This document shows positions 1 to 7,501 of a DNA stretch of 10,966 bases, one piece after another. The DNA lies in assembly GCA_964595945.1 (NCBI GenBank), contig CAZQSL010000119.1, forward strand, positions 1 to 10,966. Direction: 5' to 3'. Within the stretch, counting starts at the first letter, position 1. Every line of letters starts with the position of its first letter. The notes under the pieces are model-generated. The model worked only from the letters and a program-made list of their open reading frames with translations. It searched no databases and was not told the DNA's origin. The translations under genes and the position numbers were made by a program. Source of the DNA: CAZQSL01 sp964595945. GTDB lineage: Bacteria; UBP15; UBA6099; JAJRTR01.

Positions 1-153
1 TATATATTAGTAGTATCCGGGATTGAGGGCAAATGTTGCGGAGAAGGGGGATTATTGAGATCAGAAGATAGTCAAGGAGTCTGCCCGGAGAAAGGTTTTA
101 GTTTTCCACTCCTTAACGAAAAACTCTTCATTATTCCAAATTTCGCGCCGGTG
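1..153. other. Non-coding stretch downstream of the penicillin acylase gene
   Basis: No credible gene is visible in this stretch; the + strand reading frame that starts at 55 is a shadow that runs into the acylase gene. The DNA is more AT-rich than the coding regions. A 7-base inverted repeat (AAGGAGT at 74-80, ACTCCTT at 108-114) is present, but its arms are 27 bases apart and no T-run follows, so I do not call a terminator. Confidence 0.5.
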
Positions 154-2685
154 TCAGCGGGGTTTGAGGATGAGAGTAGCTATTGTGTCTTTGTCGATGG
201 TGGCCGGGGACATGGACATGGGGATGAATTTTCCGGTGGCCCAGAGGGGTGTCTGGTCGGCGTAGTGTGGGCTTTTGGGGTGGCCGGAGGTGCCGATGTC
301 GAGGATCATGACGGCGTTTGCGGTGTCGGCCATGTCGATGATGTGGCGGAAGACGGGGCCGTAGTTGATGGAGAATTCGGTGAGGTGCTCGAAGTGAGAG
401 TTGTTGATGGTGGCGCGTGAGCCGCTGGCGGGGAAGGGTTTTGTGTTGAAGATGGGGCCGAGGAATGGGAGTGCGCCGAGGGGGTGTTTGAGGTGTGCGA
501 CGTGAGCTTTGCCCCATTGCCATTGTGAGGGGTCGGCGCCGTATTTTTTAGTGAGGGCAGAGACTGAGGCTTCGAATGCCTGGGCGAGGATTTCGTCGCG
601 GGTTTCGAGGCGGGGGGTGGATTTGTCGTCGAAGAATGGCCAGTTGGGGTCTTCGAGGCCGTTGTCGAATTTCGGGTCGAAGCTCCAGTCGTGGACTATG
701 CGGTTGAAGAATGCTGGGGGCAGGTCGTCGGCGAGCGTGAGCTGGATGGTTTTGTCGAGTAGTGTGTAGAAGAGGGTGGGGCCGGTCTGGCTGGTGCCGG
801 TGGTGTAGTCCCATGATGAGAGCATGGCGAGAGATTTTTTGACAATGGGGTTGCTGAGGTCGCATTTTTCGCGGCAGGCGGCGATGAATATGGGTGCGAG
901 GCGCCGGGCCTGTACGGCGTAGTTGTCGAATTGTATTTTTTCCATGTCTGCGATGGTCAGTTTCGGTTTTTGTTGCAGGAGGTCGGTGACGCGGTCGGCG
1001 CGGTAGGAGTTGTATTCGTAGCAGAAGGGATAGGGGTAGTCTTCTTCGGGGACGACTTTGTTGTTGGCAGTGACGATGAAGCCGTTGGGCGGGTCGTAGA
1101 GTTGGGGTATCTGGTCGGGAGGGATGCTGCCTGTCCAGTCGTATTCGCCTGTCCAGCCCGGGACGGGGACAGTGCCGTCGCCTTTTTTGCGGATGGGGAT
1201 GTAGCCGCCGGGGAAGTATCCGATGTGGCCGGAGTTGTCGGCGAAAAGCCAGTTCTGTATGGGAGAGTAGAAGTCGGAAATGGCGGAGCGTATGTCGCCG
1301 ATGGTGCGGGAGCGTGCGATGCGGAAGTATGCGCGGAAGTCTTCGCCGCCGCCTTTTGCGGCGCCCCACTGGAGCGCGATGGGTGGCGCGGCGGAGGTGA
1401 GCTGTGGCAGTGCGGGATTGATGACCGGGCCGTGGATGGTCGAGCGCACGGTGAGGGTGACGGGATCGCCGCCGCGGACGTCGATGATTTCCCTGCGGGT
1501 GGCGAAGGGGAGCGATTTGTCCCTGTAGATGTAATTGGCGGGATTGGCGGGGTCGGGTTTTTCGACGAAGAGGTCCTGGACGTCAGCGTGGTTGGTGGTG
1601 ACGCCCCAGGCGGTGTCGGCGTTGTGGCCGAGGACGACGAATGGCATGCCGGGGAAGGTGAAGCCCATGACGTCGAGGCCGTCCTTTGTGGTGAGGTGAG
1701 CCTGATAGAAGACGGAGGGTACGTTGTGGATGAGGTGCGGGTCGTTGGCGAGGATGGGTTTGCCGGAAGCTGATCGGTCGCCGGATACTACCCAGTTGTT
1801 GCTTGCTTCGCGTATGCCGGGGAAATTGGAGGGGATGTTGATGAAAGCGAATCGAATGTCTGAGGAGGCGGTCCTGGCGGGTGGTGAGTCGACGAAGAAG
1901 TCGGGGCGAGTCAGGGCAGGCGGCAGATACCAGGGTGAGTCTGGGATGATTTTGCCATTTGGCGAATATTTTTTCACCTTCGGATCGATGACATAGGGGC
2001 CGGGGTCGGAGTGGCGGGCTTGCAGGAGCCAGCCCTGTTCGCGGCCGAGGCGGGCGATGGCCTCGTAGCGCAGGAGTTCGTTGTCCCAGTTGCTGGAAAG
2101 GCCCCAACTGACGAGGCGGCCGAGAGAGCCGATGGCTTTGAGGTCCCATTTTTCGGGTTTGTACATGAGGATTTTAAATTCCGGGGGCAGGTTGCCGGCA
2201 GTGGCGGAAGTGCCTGCGTTGACGCCTGTGATGTATGCCTTGAGAGATTTGAGAGTGCGTGTGTCGAAAGATGATTCGGGGATTTTGTCCCACATGGCGG
2301 CGAGGCCGATCGTGCGGTAGAAGATGTCTTGTTCGACGAGATTGCGGACAGGCAGGTTGGGGGATTTGACAGGAGCTTTGCCGAAGACCTCGGAGAGGCG
2401 GCCCTGGGCCATGCGGCGGAAGACGTCCATTTCCCACAGCCGGTCCTGAGCGTGGAGATAACCGAGGGCCATGTAGGCATCGTTCTCATTGTCGGCGAAG
2501 ATATGCGGCACGCCGTAGGAGTCGCGCTTGACAGTCACCGGAGCCGAGAGGCCGGGCAGGTCGAGTGTGCCGGTGATTTTTGGTTTGCCGGAGTTGAGCG
2601 AAGTGGCAATAAAGACAGTGAGAGTCCCGATAATCGCCAAAACGAAAATCGCCAATACCAGAAGCAGGCTCTTCAGGATTTTCAT
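154..2685 (-). CDS. Penicillin acylase family protein (Ntn hydrolase), membrane-anchored
   Basis: This 843-residue protein belongs to the penicillin amidase family, whose members hydrolyse amides (beta-lactam side chains, acyl-homoserine lactones, other N-acyl compounds) after self-cleavage into two chains. Residues 4-27 form one hydrophobic segment and no signal-peptidase site is obvious, so it is probably anchored and faces outside the cytoplasm. The alpha-chain part carries the typical YGVPHI (57-62) and GYLHAQDRLWEMD (75-87). The expected nucleophile is Ser295 in EASNNWVVSG, followed by LANDPHL (312-318), then GMPFVVLGHN (346-355) and a candidate oxyanion-hole Asn478 in IQNWLFAD. The length matches the family. 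The start is supported by GGGGAG (2692-2697), 6 bases before the ATG. The gene stands apart from dtd and probably has its own promoter. The true substrate cannot be read from the sequence. Confidence 0.93.
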   Translation of the reverse strand: MKILKSLLLVLAIFVLAIIGTLTVFIATSLNSGKPKITGTLDLPGLSAPVTVKRDSYGVPHIFADNENDAYMALGYLHAQDRLWEMDVFRRMAQGRLSEVFGKAPVKSPNLPVRNLVEQDIFYRTIGLAAMWDKIPESSFDTRTLKSLKAYITGVNAGTSATAGNLPPEFKILMYKPEKWDLKAIGSLGRLVSWGLSSNWDNELLRYEAIARLGREQGWLLQARHSDPGPYVIDPKVKKYSPNGKIIPDSPWYLPPALTRPDFFVDSPPARTASSDIRFAFINIPSNFPGIREASNNWVVSGDRSASGKPILANDPHLIHNVPSVFYQAHLTTKDGLDVMGFTFPGMPFVVLGHNADTAWGVTTNHADVQDLFVEKPDPANPANYIYRDKSLPFATRREIIDVRGGDPVTLTVRSTIHGPVINPALPQLTSAAPPIALQWGAAKGGGEDFRAYFRIARSRTIGDIRSAISDFYSPIQNWLFADNSGHIGYFPGGYIPIRKKGDGTVPVPGWTGEYDWTGSIPPDQIPQLYDPPNGFIVTANNKVVPEEDYPYPFCYEYNSYRADRVTDLLQQKPKLTIADMEKIQFDNYAVQARRLAPIFIAACREKCDLSNPIVKKSLAMLSSWDYTTGTSQTGPTLFYTLLDKTIQLTLADDLPPAFFNRIVHDWSFDPKFDNGLEDPNWPFFDDKSTPRLETRDEILAQAFEASVSALTKKYGADPSQWQWGKAHVAHLKHPLGALPFLGPIFNTKPFPASGSRATINNSHFEHLTEFSINYGPVFRHIIDMADTANAVMILDIGTSGHPKSPHYADQTPLWATGKFIPMSMSPATIDKDTIATLILKPR

Positions 2686-2730
2686 GTTGTGCTCCCCGCG
2701 ATATGTGGTGCTGTTTCATTTGGAACTTAT

Positions 2731-2760
2731 ATTATACTAAAACCATCGTAAATAACCGGG
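2731..2760 (-). promoter_or_regulatory. Putative sigma-70 type promoter for the penicillin acylase gene
   Basis: On the minus strand a perfect TATAAT (2731-2736) lies in an AT-rich gap 45 bases upstream of the acylase start codon. The region where a -35 box would sit (CCGGTT, about 17 bases further upstream) matches TTGACA poorly, so the call rests on the -10 box, the AT-rich context and the position. Transcription would start near 2724, giving a leader of about 40 bases that contains the ribosome binding site. Confidence 0.45.
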
Positions 2761-2794
2761 CGGAAAACAAATTATGATGAGCTGGAACACGGCT

Positions 2795-3244
2795 CTATCC
2801 GGCAGAGGAGTCGAGTATGATTGTTACGGGACCGTCGTTGACTGCGGCGATGGTCATCCGGGCGGCGAAGACGCCTGTTTCGACATGGAGGATTTCGGAC
2901 ATGCGGTGGTTGAATGTCTCATAGAGTCTTTTTGCTTCGTCCGGGTGCGCGGCGCTCATGAAGTTGGGGCGGTTGCCTTTGCGGCAGTCTCCGAGCAGGG
3001 TGAATTGTGAAATGGAGAGTATCGAATGCCCGAGGTCGATGGCTGAAAGATTCATTTTTCCTTCGGGGTCGTTGAATACTCTGAGATTCGATATTTTTTT
3101 GACCATCCAGTCGACATCCTTTTCGGTGTCGCCCGAGGCTACTCCGAGGAATACGAGGAGTCCGGCGTCGATGGCGCCCGATGTGTGGGAGTCGACTGAT
3201 ACCTGTGCCGATGTGACTCGCTGGACTACTGCTTTCAATGGCAT
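2795..3244 (-). CDS. dtd: D-aminoacyl-tRNA deacylase
   Basis: This 149-residue cytoplasmic enzyme removes D-amino acids wrongly attached to tRNA. It has the family start MPLKAVVQRV, the SQFTL signature (79-83) followed by GDCRKGNRP, and the C-terminal NDGPVT (136-141); these two motifs form the active site at the dimer interface. The length is that of a complete Dtd. I start at 3244, not at the in-frame Met at 3328, because family members begin at this point, AAGGAG (3248-3253) lies just upstream, and the longer form would run into the end of the kinase gene. The usual GxFGAxM near the C terminus reads GVFAARM (124-130), with Ala for Gly. It lies 58 bases after the kinase gene and may share its transcript. 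Confidence 0.97.
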   Translation of the reverse strand: MPLKAVVQRVTSAQVSVDSHTSGAIDAGLLVFLGVASGDTEKDVDWMVKKISNLRVFNDPEGKMNLSAIDLGHSILSISQFTLLGDCRKGNRPNFMSAAHPDEAKRLYETFNHRMSEILHVETGVFAARMTIAAVNDGPVTIILDSSAG

Positions 3245-3302
3245 GCGCTCCTTTTCAGTGGGATATGGGCTGGGTGGATTCCATTGCGGGATTCGGGATA
3301 AT

Positions 3303-4085
3303 TCAGTAGTAGCGTATGTAGTAGACAAAGGCCGTGAAGACGATACATCCCGCGATGTGGCCCGCGATGGAGAGCCGCATGGATATCCTGTTGCGCGCGA
3401 GCGAGTTGAATATCAGCGACGAGAAGAACATGTTGGCGCAGAGGGTGATCCAGTCGGCTTTCATGTAGCTGAGCATGCAGATGGAAAACGCGCTTGCCGA
3501 TGTCGCGGGGATGAGCAGCAGATTGTTGAGTATCCTGAGCGGCCGGAGTATCCAGTAGACAAGGATCGAGGAGACGATGACGGTGACGGCCGTGAGCTCC
3601 ACGGCGTGTTCGGTCATCCATGCGGCTTGTGAAAATTTCGCGAAGAATGGCGGTATGAGCAGATAGCCGGCGGACATGATCGAGCCGATGGCGACCGCGA
3701 GTACGGCGGCGGCGGCCGTGTCTTTCGCGATTTTGGCGAGCCTGTTGTAGCCGGGGCTCAGCATGTCGGTCAGGGCTTCGATGCAGGTGTTGAGGACTTC
3801 CATCGAGATGACGAATGTGATGACTATGAAAAGGTATGCTTTCTGAAATCCCGTAAGGTCGAAGACCATTGCGAAGCACATTACCCAGAGCGCCATGCAG
3901 AAGTGGAACCGCATGTTGCGCTGTGTGAGCATTACGTGGAACAGTCCTTCGAATGCCATGCGGAAGCTGAAGAGCACCTGGGCGATCATGTTGTCCGGTT
4001 TGTAGCCGGCAGGACTTTCTGCGCGGTGGTCTGGCATTTTGCGCTCCGTACCGGCAGCCGCCGGTGATTTTTTTGTTTCGTTCAT
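3303..4085 (-). CDS. DgkA/UdpK-family lipid kinase with an extra C-terminal membrane domain
   Basis: Residues about 35-148 form a prokaryotic diacylglycerol/undecaprenol kinase domain: three hydrophobic helices (about 62-80, 84-106, 124-146) with the signature E96-V-L-N99-x3-E103-x3-D107 and AKD (120-122) before an Ala-rich stretch. Family members phosphorylate diacylglycerol or undecaprenol in the inner membrane, recycling lipid carriers. The usual length is about 120-130 residues; this protein has 260. The extra half (about 150-260) is hydrophobic with perhaps four more helices. DgkA-PAP2 phosphatase fusions are known, but I see no complete PAP2 catalytic motif; RISMRLSIAGH (233-243) is only vaguely reminiscent. 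The start is uncertain: Met17 (4037) has a better Shine-Dalgarno (GGAG, 6 bases), while Met1 lies 27 bases after the preceding gene's stop codon. The gene could act in phospholipid or cell-wall carrier metabolism; diacylglycerol versus undecaprenol cannot be decided. Confidence 0.85.
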   Translation of the reverse strand: MNETKKSPAAAGTERKMPDHRAESPAGYKPDNMIAQVLFSFRMAFEGLFHVMLTQRNMRFHFCMALWVMCFAMVFDLTGFQKAYLFIVITFVISMEVLNTCIEALTDMLSPGYNRLAKIAKDTAAAAVLAVAIGSIMSAGYLLIPPFFAKFSQAAWMTEHAVELTAVTVIVSSILVYWILRPLRILNNLLLIPATSASAFSICMLSYMKADWITLCANMFFSSLIFNSLARNRISMRLSIAGHIAGCIVFTAFVYYIRYY

Positions 4086-4112
4086 GTCAGGCGTATTTCC
4101 CTTGCGCAGCGG

Positions 4113-6284
4113 TCATTTGTAGAGTCCGGGATCGGCGCCCGGTTTGATGTAACCATAGTAGCGGCCCATCCAGTAGGGGAGCAGCCAGAAGGTGCCGGCC
4201 TCTTCGTTGCGGCCGTCTTCCGCGCCGTCGAGTTCGTAGGGATTGCCGTTCCACTTCATGAGAGTGCGTTCGTCGTATGGGATGGGAGTGAGGGATTCGA
4301 GTTCCTTGAAGCGGCCTTTGTAGGGGCTGAAGGCGATGTCTTTGCGATGGCTGTTGGAGTGCGGCCAGCGGAGGAGGTCGAGGGGAAGTTCGCGGAGTGT
4401 ACGGATGGAATTTGCGTTGTCGAAATCGGTGCCGGCAGGCATGACAGCGGCGTAGATATAATTGAAGAGAGGATCGCGCTCGGGTTGCTCGATCGGCCAG
4501 CTTCGAGCCATGCTCTTGCGGTAGAGGGCGGCGAGCTCTGGATCGGTTTCGTATTTCATAAGCGGGTAGTAGGAGAGGAATGCGAGCTCGTCGTCGGAGT
4601 GATTGATCACGTAGGGTTCGTTGATTTTCTGTTTGACGGTATATTCGGCGAATTTGTAATCGCGGGCGAGCTTGTAGTATTCGTCGGTGAATTTCCTGTC
4701 GCCGGTGATGTGTGCGGCCACCTTGAGGTGCATGAGGATTTCGAGAGTGTTGAGCCCGCGCTGGAAGCGGCCTTTGGAATTGAGGTATTTGGGATTCCAC
4801 ATGCCGTAGCGGGTAGGTTTGCCGTCCGAGTCGATGAGGTAGTAATCGTTGTCGATGATGTAATTCATAATGAGCCTGACCTTCTGGCGGATCGGCTCTT
4901 TTTCGGTTTCGTCGGCGCAGAGATCGTAGTAGAGCGAGTAGCCGTAAAAATGTCCGACCATTTCGTCGGAACTCGTGTCGCCCTTCCAGCGCCATTTGCC
5001 ATCACTCGTGATGTGGTCCCATTCGCCATCGCAATGGGGTTCGTCCGGTCTGGCGAAAGAACGGGATACGAAGCCTGGTATTTCGTTGACGGTTTCGAGG
5101 AACATCATGGCGTCCATCGAATCCTTGGCGTACTGTTTGGCCACGGGGTCTTTTGTCGCGGCATAGCGATAGCACTCGGCGCCGATGTACATGGCTGTCC
5201 ACAGGCCGTCGTTGTCGTCTGTCATCACCCTGTTAGTCGCCGGATCGCCCGGCACTTCGTAGTATGAATCCGATATGAGGTTATAGCGCACATGTCTGTC
5301 GCGCGTGAGTTTTTCATAGTAAGCGGCCTTTTCGGCGAGAGTCATCTGGACATATTCGATGAGCGTGAACCCACCTGCGGTGCCGATCCAGGCGCCTCCG
5401 TCCGGCATCACCGCCACTGCCTCGACCCTGTCGTCGGGGAGGTACTGCGGGCCCTGGAAATACTGCCAGCCGGCATTGTCGCGGCGGGCTGCGCCCTTGT
5501 TGGTGGCGACCCACATCACGCTGGCGTCACTGTCGATCGCATTGACATCTTCGACAGGCAATCCGCCGTCATCGCCTGTAATACGGCTCCATTTGCCCTG
5601 GCGGTCATAGACGGCGATGCCGAGGGGAGTTGCGATATCGAGTATGCCATCGAGGTCTATGTCGATGCTGCGCACGTCCATATCCACCGCGCCGGGCAGC
5701 GACGTGCCTGCCGGATATATCTCGACCTTGCTGCCGCCGTAGCGCGCCACGCCGCCCCGGAATGCTATCCACGCGTATCCGTCCGGATCAGTCACGACAG
5801 CAGTGATTTTCCGTTCGCCGGTCACGGCGACTTTTTCGGCTTTGCCGTTTTCGATCTTCATCAGACCGTTGTCAGTAGCCACAAGCACACGATCATCCCA
5901 AATAGTGAAATCATTGACCGCTCCGCTGTAGATCGAAGCAAGTTTTTTCGAGGCTACGCCGTCGGGCATTCTGTACAGTCCCGTCGCGGTGGCGACGAGC
6001 AGCGAACCGTTATCGCAAGCAACCTTCCTCGCGTCGGCCCCAGCCATTTTTACCCAGTTGCCTCTCAGAAACGAATATACTCCCGATGAGGTGGCGGCGA
6101 ACATCAGTCCGTTGCATTTCGCAAAGCTCCTCACGTGGAATTCGCCGCCGGCCGGAAATTTTCGCACGACCTTCTGAGGGAAGGGCTCATCGGCGTTGCC
6201 GGGCGCGAATGCCACGGCGCTGCTGCCGGACGATACCGCGATCAGGATTGCGAACAGTAGGGGATTCAGCAGGCGTCGTTTCAT
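4113..6284 (-). CDS. Exported beta-propeller protein with a helical, six-hairpin-glycosidase-like domain
   Basis: This 723-residue protein starts with a clear signal peptide (MKRR, hydrophobic to about 19, then a small-residue region ending AVAFA at 23-27), so it is exported. Residues about 55-315 contain about seven repeats of the type WVATNKGAARRD (258-269) and AWIGTAGGF (298-306), like two-component-regulator propeller blades. Residues about 340-723 are rich in Trp, Tyr, Asp and long helices, with DDNDGLWTAMYIGAE (356-370), SSDEMVGHFYGY (438-449) and HSDDELAFLSYYPL (562-575). That pattern suggests an (alpha/alpha)6 toroid as in glycoside hydrolases or lyases, but this is inference and no catalytic residues are proven. 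No histidine kinase part is present. I start at 6284 because it gives the signal peptide and AAAGAGG (6291-6297) lies 6 bases upstream; the Met at 6395 lies inside the dehydrogenase gene. Confidence 0.8.
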   Translation of the reverse strand: MKRRLLNPLLFAILIAVSSGSSAVAFAPGNADEPFPQKVVRKFPAGGEFHVRSFAKCNGLMFAATSSGVYSFLRGNWVKMAGADARKVACDNGSLLVATATGLYRMPDGVASKKLASIYSGAVNDFTIWDDRVLVATDNGLMKIENGKAEKVAVTGERKITAVVTDPDGYAWIAFRGGVARYGGSKVEIYPAGTSLPGAVDMDVRSIDIDLDGILDIATPLGIAVYDRQGKWSRITGDDGGLPVEDVNAIDSDASVMWVATNKGAARRDNAGWQYFQGPQYLPDDRVEAVAVMPDGGAWIGTAGGFTLIEYVQMTLAEKAAYYEKLTRDRHVRYNLISDSYYEVPGDPATNRVMTDDNDGLWTAMYIGAECYRYAATKDPVAKQYAKDSMDAMMFLETVNEIPGFVSRSFARPDEPHCDGEWDHITSDGKWRWKGDTSSDEMVGHFYGYSLYYDLCADETEKEPIRQKVRLIMNYIIDNDYYLIDSDGKPTRYGMWNPKYLNSKGRFQRGLNTLEILMHLKVAAHITGDRKFTDEYYKLARDYKFAEYTVKQKINEPYVINHSDDELAFLSYYPLMKYETDPELAALYRKSMARSWPIEQPERDPLFNYIYAAVMPAGTDFDNANSIRTLRELPLDLLRWPHSNSHRKDIAFSPYKGRFKELESLTPIPYDERTLMKWNGNPYELDGAEDGRNEEAGTFWLLPYWMGRYYGYIKPGADPGLYK

Positions 6285-6306
6285 GCTCAACCTCTTTCGG
6301 TGCGTT

Positions 6307-7461
6307 TTATCTTCTGTGCTCTCTGATGAGCTGCATTGCGATGACGAGTTTCTGGATTTCGCTCGTGCCCTCGTAAATCTCCGTGATGCGCGCATCGCGG
6401 AAATATCGTTCGATGGGCAATTCGCACATGAAGCCCATGCCGCCGTGTATCTGGACGGCTTCGTACGCCACGCGGTTGGCGACCTGCGAAGCGTACAGCT
6501 TGGCCATGGCCGACTGTTTTGTCAGCTTCCTGCCCTCATCGGCCATCCACGCGGCGTTGTAGACCATGAGGCGCGCCGTCTCGATTTCCGTCGCCATGTC
6601 GGCGAGCTTGAACTGTATCGCCTGATGTTTGATGATCGGCACGCCGCCCTGCACGCGCTGTTTCGCAAAAGTCATGCTCATGTCGAGACATCGCCGCGCG
6701 AGGCCCACGCAACCCGCGCCGAGTCCGAGGCGCCCCCTGTCGAGAGCATACATCGCAATGGCAAGGCCGCCGCCCTCAACGCCGAGCAGGTTTCCGGCAG
6801 GCACTTCTACATTGTCGAAAATCAGTTCAGCCGTCGATGAGCCGCGGATACCCATGTGCTTTTCGATCGTGCCGACAGAAAAACCGGGTGTGCCTTTTTC
6901 GACGATGAACGCCGTCACGCCCCCTCTGCCCCCGGGGGATCGTTCGAGGTTGGCATACACGACGAACACATCGGCGTGGCCGCCGTTGGTGATCCAGATT
7001 TTCGAGCCATTGATGACGAATCTGTCCCCGGCCCTTTTCGCCCTGGTCTTCACATTGCCGGCATCGGAGCCGGCGGACGGTTCGGTCAGAGCGAACGCCC
7101 CGAGCTTTTCGCCGCTCAACAGCGATGGCAGATACTTCAGTTTCTGTTCTTCAGAGCCGCCGTGGTAGATCGACTGGCAGCAGATGCCGCAGTGCGCGCC
7201 GATCATCGTGGCTACTGTGGCTGACGAATACATGACCTCTTCGCCCATCACGACATAGCCGAGTTCGCCCAGGCCGATACCGCCGTACTTTTCCGGGAAC
7301 GGTATGCCGAGCAGGCCGAGCTCGCCCATTTTAGTGAAAAGATCACGCGGAAATATTTCATTTCTGTCAATTTCGGACGCGACAGGCTCTATCTCGTTTC
7401 TGGTGAAATCACGCACCATTTTCTGTATTTCAAGCAGTTCTTCGGGCAAGTCGAAATTCAT
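6307..7461 (-). CDS. Acyl-CoA dehydrogenase
   Basis: This 384-residue flavoenzyme oxidises an acyl-CoA to the trans-2-enoyl-CoA and passes electrons to an electron-transfer flavoprotein. The N-terminal helical domain is followed by the FAD/substrate signature ALTEPSAGSDAG (124-135), the beta domain with ITNGGHADVFVV (157-168), and the C-terminal signature QIHGGMGF (337-344) plus ERYFRDARI. The likely catalytic base is Glu364 in IYEGTSEIQ, the position used by short- and medium-chain enzymes. Length and ends are those of a complete enzyme. GGGAGG lies about 9 bases upstream of the ATG. No electron-transfer flavoprotein, thiolase or CoA-ligase gene is nearby, so chain length and pathway (fatty acid or branched-chain amino acid breakdown) stay open. 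The next gene starts 22 bases downstream, suggesting co-transcription. Confidence 0.96.
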   Translation of the reverse strand: MNFDLPEELLEIQKMVRDFTRNEIEPVASEIDRNEIFPRDLFTKMGELGLLGIPFPEKYGGIGLGELGYVVMGEEVMYSSATVATMIGAHCGICCQSIYHGGSEEQKLKYLPSLLSGEKLGAFALTEPSAGSDAGNVKTRAKRAGDRFVINGSKIWITNGGHADVFVVYANLERSPGGRGGVTAFIVEKGTPGFSVGTIEKHMGIRGSSTAELIFDNVEVPAGNLLGVEGGGLAIAMYALDRGRLGLGAGCVGLARRCLDMSMTFAKQRVQGGVPIIKHQAIQFKLADMATEIETARLMVYNAAWMADEGRKLTKQSAMAKLYASQVANRVAYEAVQIHGGMGFMCELPIERYFRDARITEIYEGTSEIQKLVIAMQLIREHRR

Positions 7462-7477
7462 TTGTATATTCCTCCCG

Positions 7478-7497
7478 CGCGGGGATCGGGTCCCGCG
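7478..7497 (-). promoter_or_regulatory. GC-rich inverted repeat just upstream of the acyl-CoA dehydrogenase RBS
   Basis: CGCGGG at 7478-7483 and CCCGCG at 7492-7497 form a perfect 6-pair stem with an 8-base loop in the 40-base gap between the DUF3795 gene and the dehydrogenase. A 10-base palindrome, CCCGCGCGGG (7474-7483), overlaps one arm and abuts the GGAGG. No T-run follows on the minus strand, so it is not a standard terminator. A role in translation or mRNA processing is possible but unproven. Confidence 0.25.
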
Positions 7498-7501
7498 ATA
7501 G

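Noticed and set aside
74..114. Inverted repeat AAGGAGT ... ACTCCTT as a terminator for the acylase gene
   Set aside because: The arms are only 7 bases with a 27-base loop, and no T-run follows on the minus strand.
931..1773. Long + strand open frame (280 codons) inside the penicillin acylase gene
   Set aside because: The product is Gly/Val/Asp-rich with no domain, and the minus strand carries the conserved acylase motifs over the same bases.
4087..4995. Minus-strand frame of 302 codons overlapping the 3' half of the propeller gene
   Set aside because: It is an Arg/His/Pro-rich frame-shifted shadow of the real gene, with no signature or plausible start signal.
4347..5267. Long + strand open frame (306 codons) inside the propeller gene
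   Set aside because: Its translation is low-complexity (Val, Gly, Asp rich) and mirrors the opposite-strand codons of a gene with a signal peptide, RBS and recognisable repeats. Long antisense frames are common in GC-rich DNA.
5292..6089. Long + strand frame (265 codons) opposite the propeller repeats
   Set aside because: No family features are visible and it is fully antisense to a well-supported gene.
6285..6395. Longer form of the propeller protein starting at 6395
   Set aside because: It would overlap the end of the acyl-CoA dehydrogenase gene by 89 bases and bury the signal peptide behind 37 Arg/Ser-rich residues. The Met at 6284 has a good RBS.
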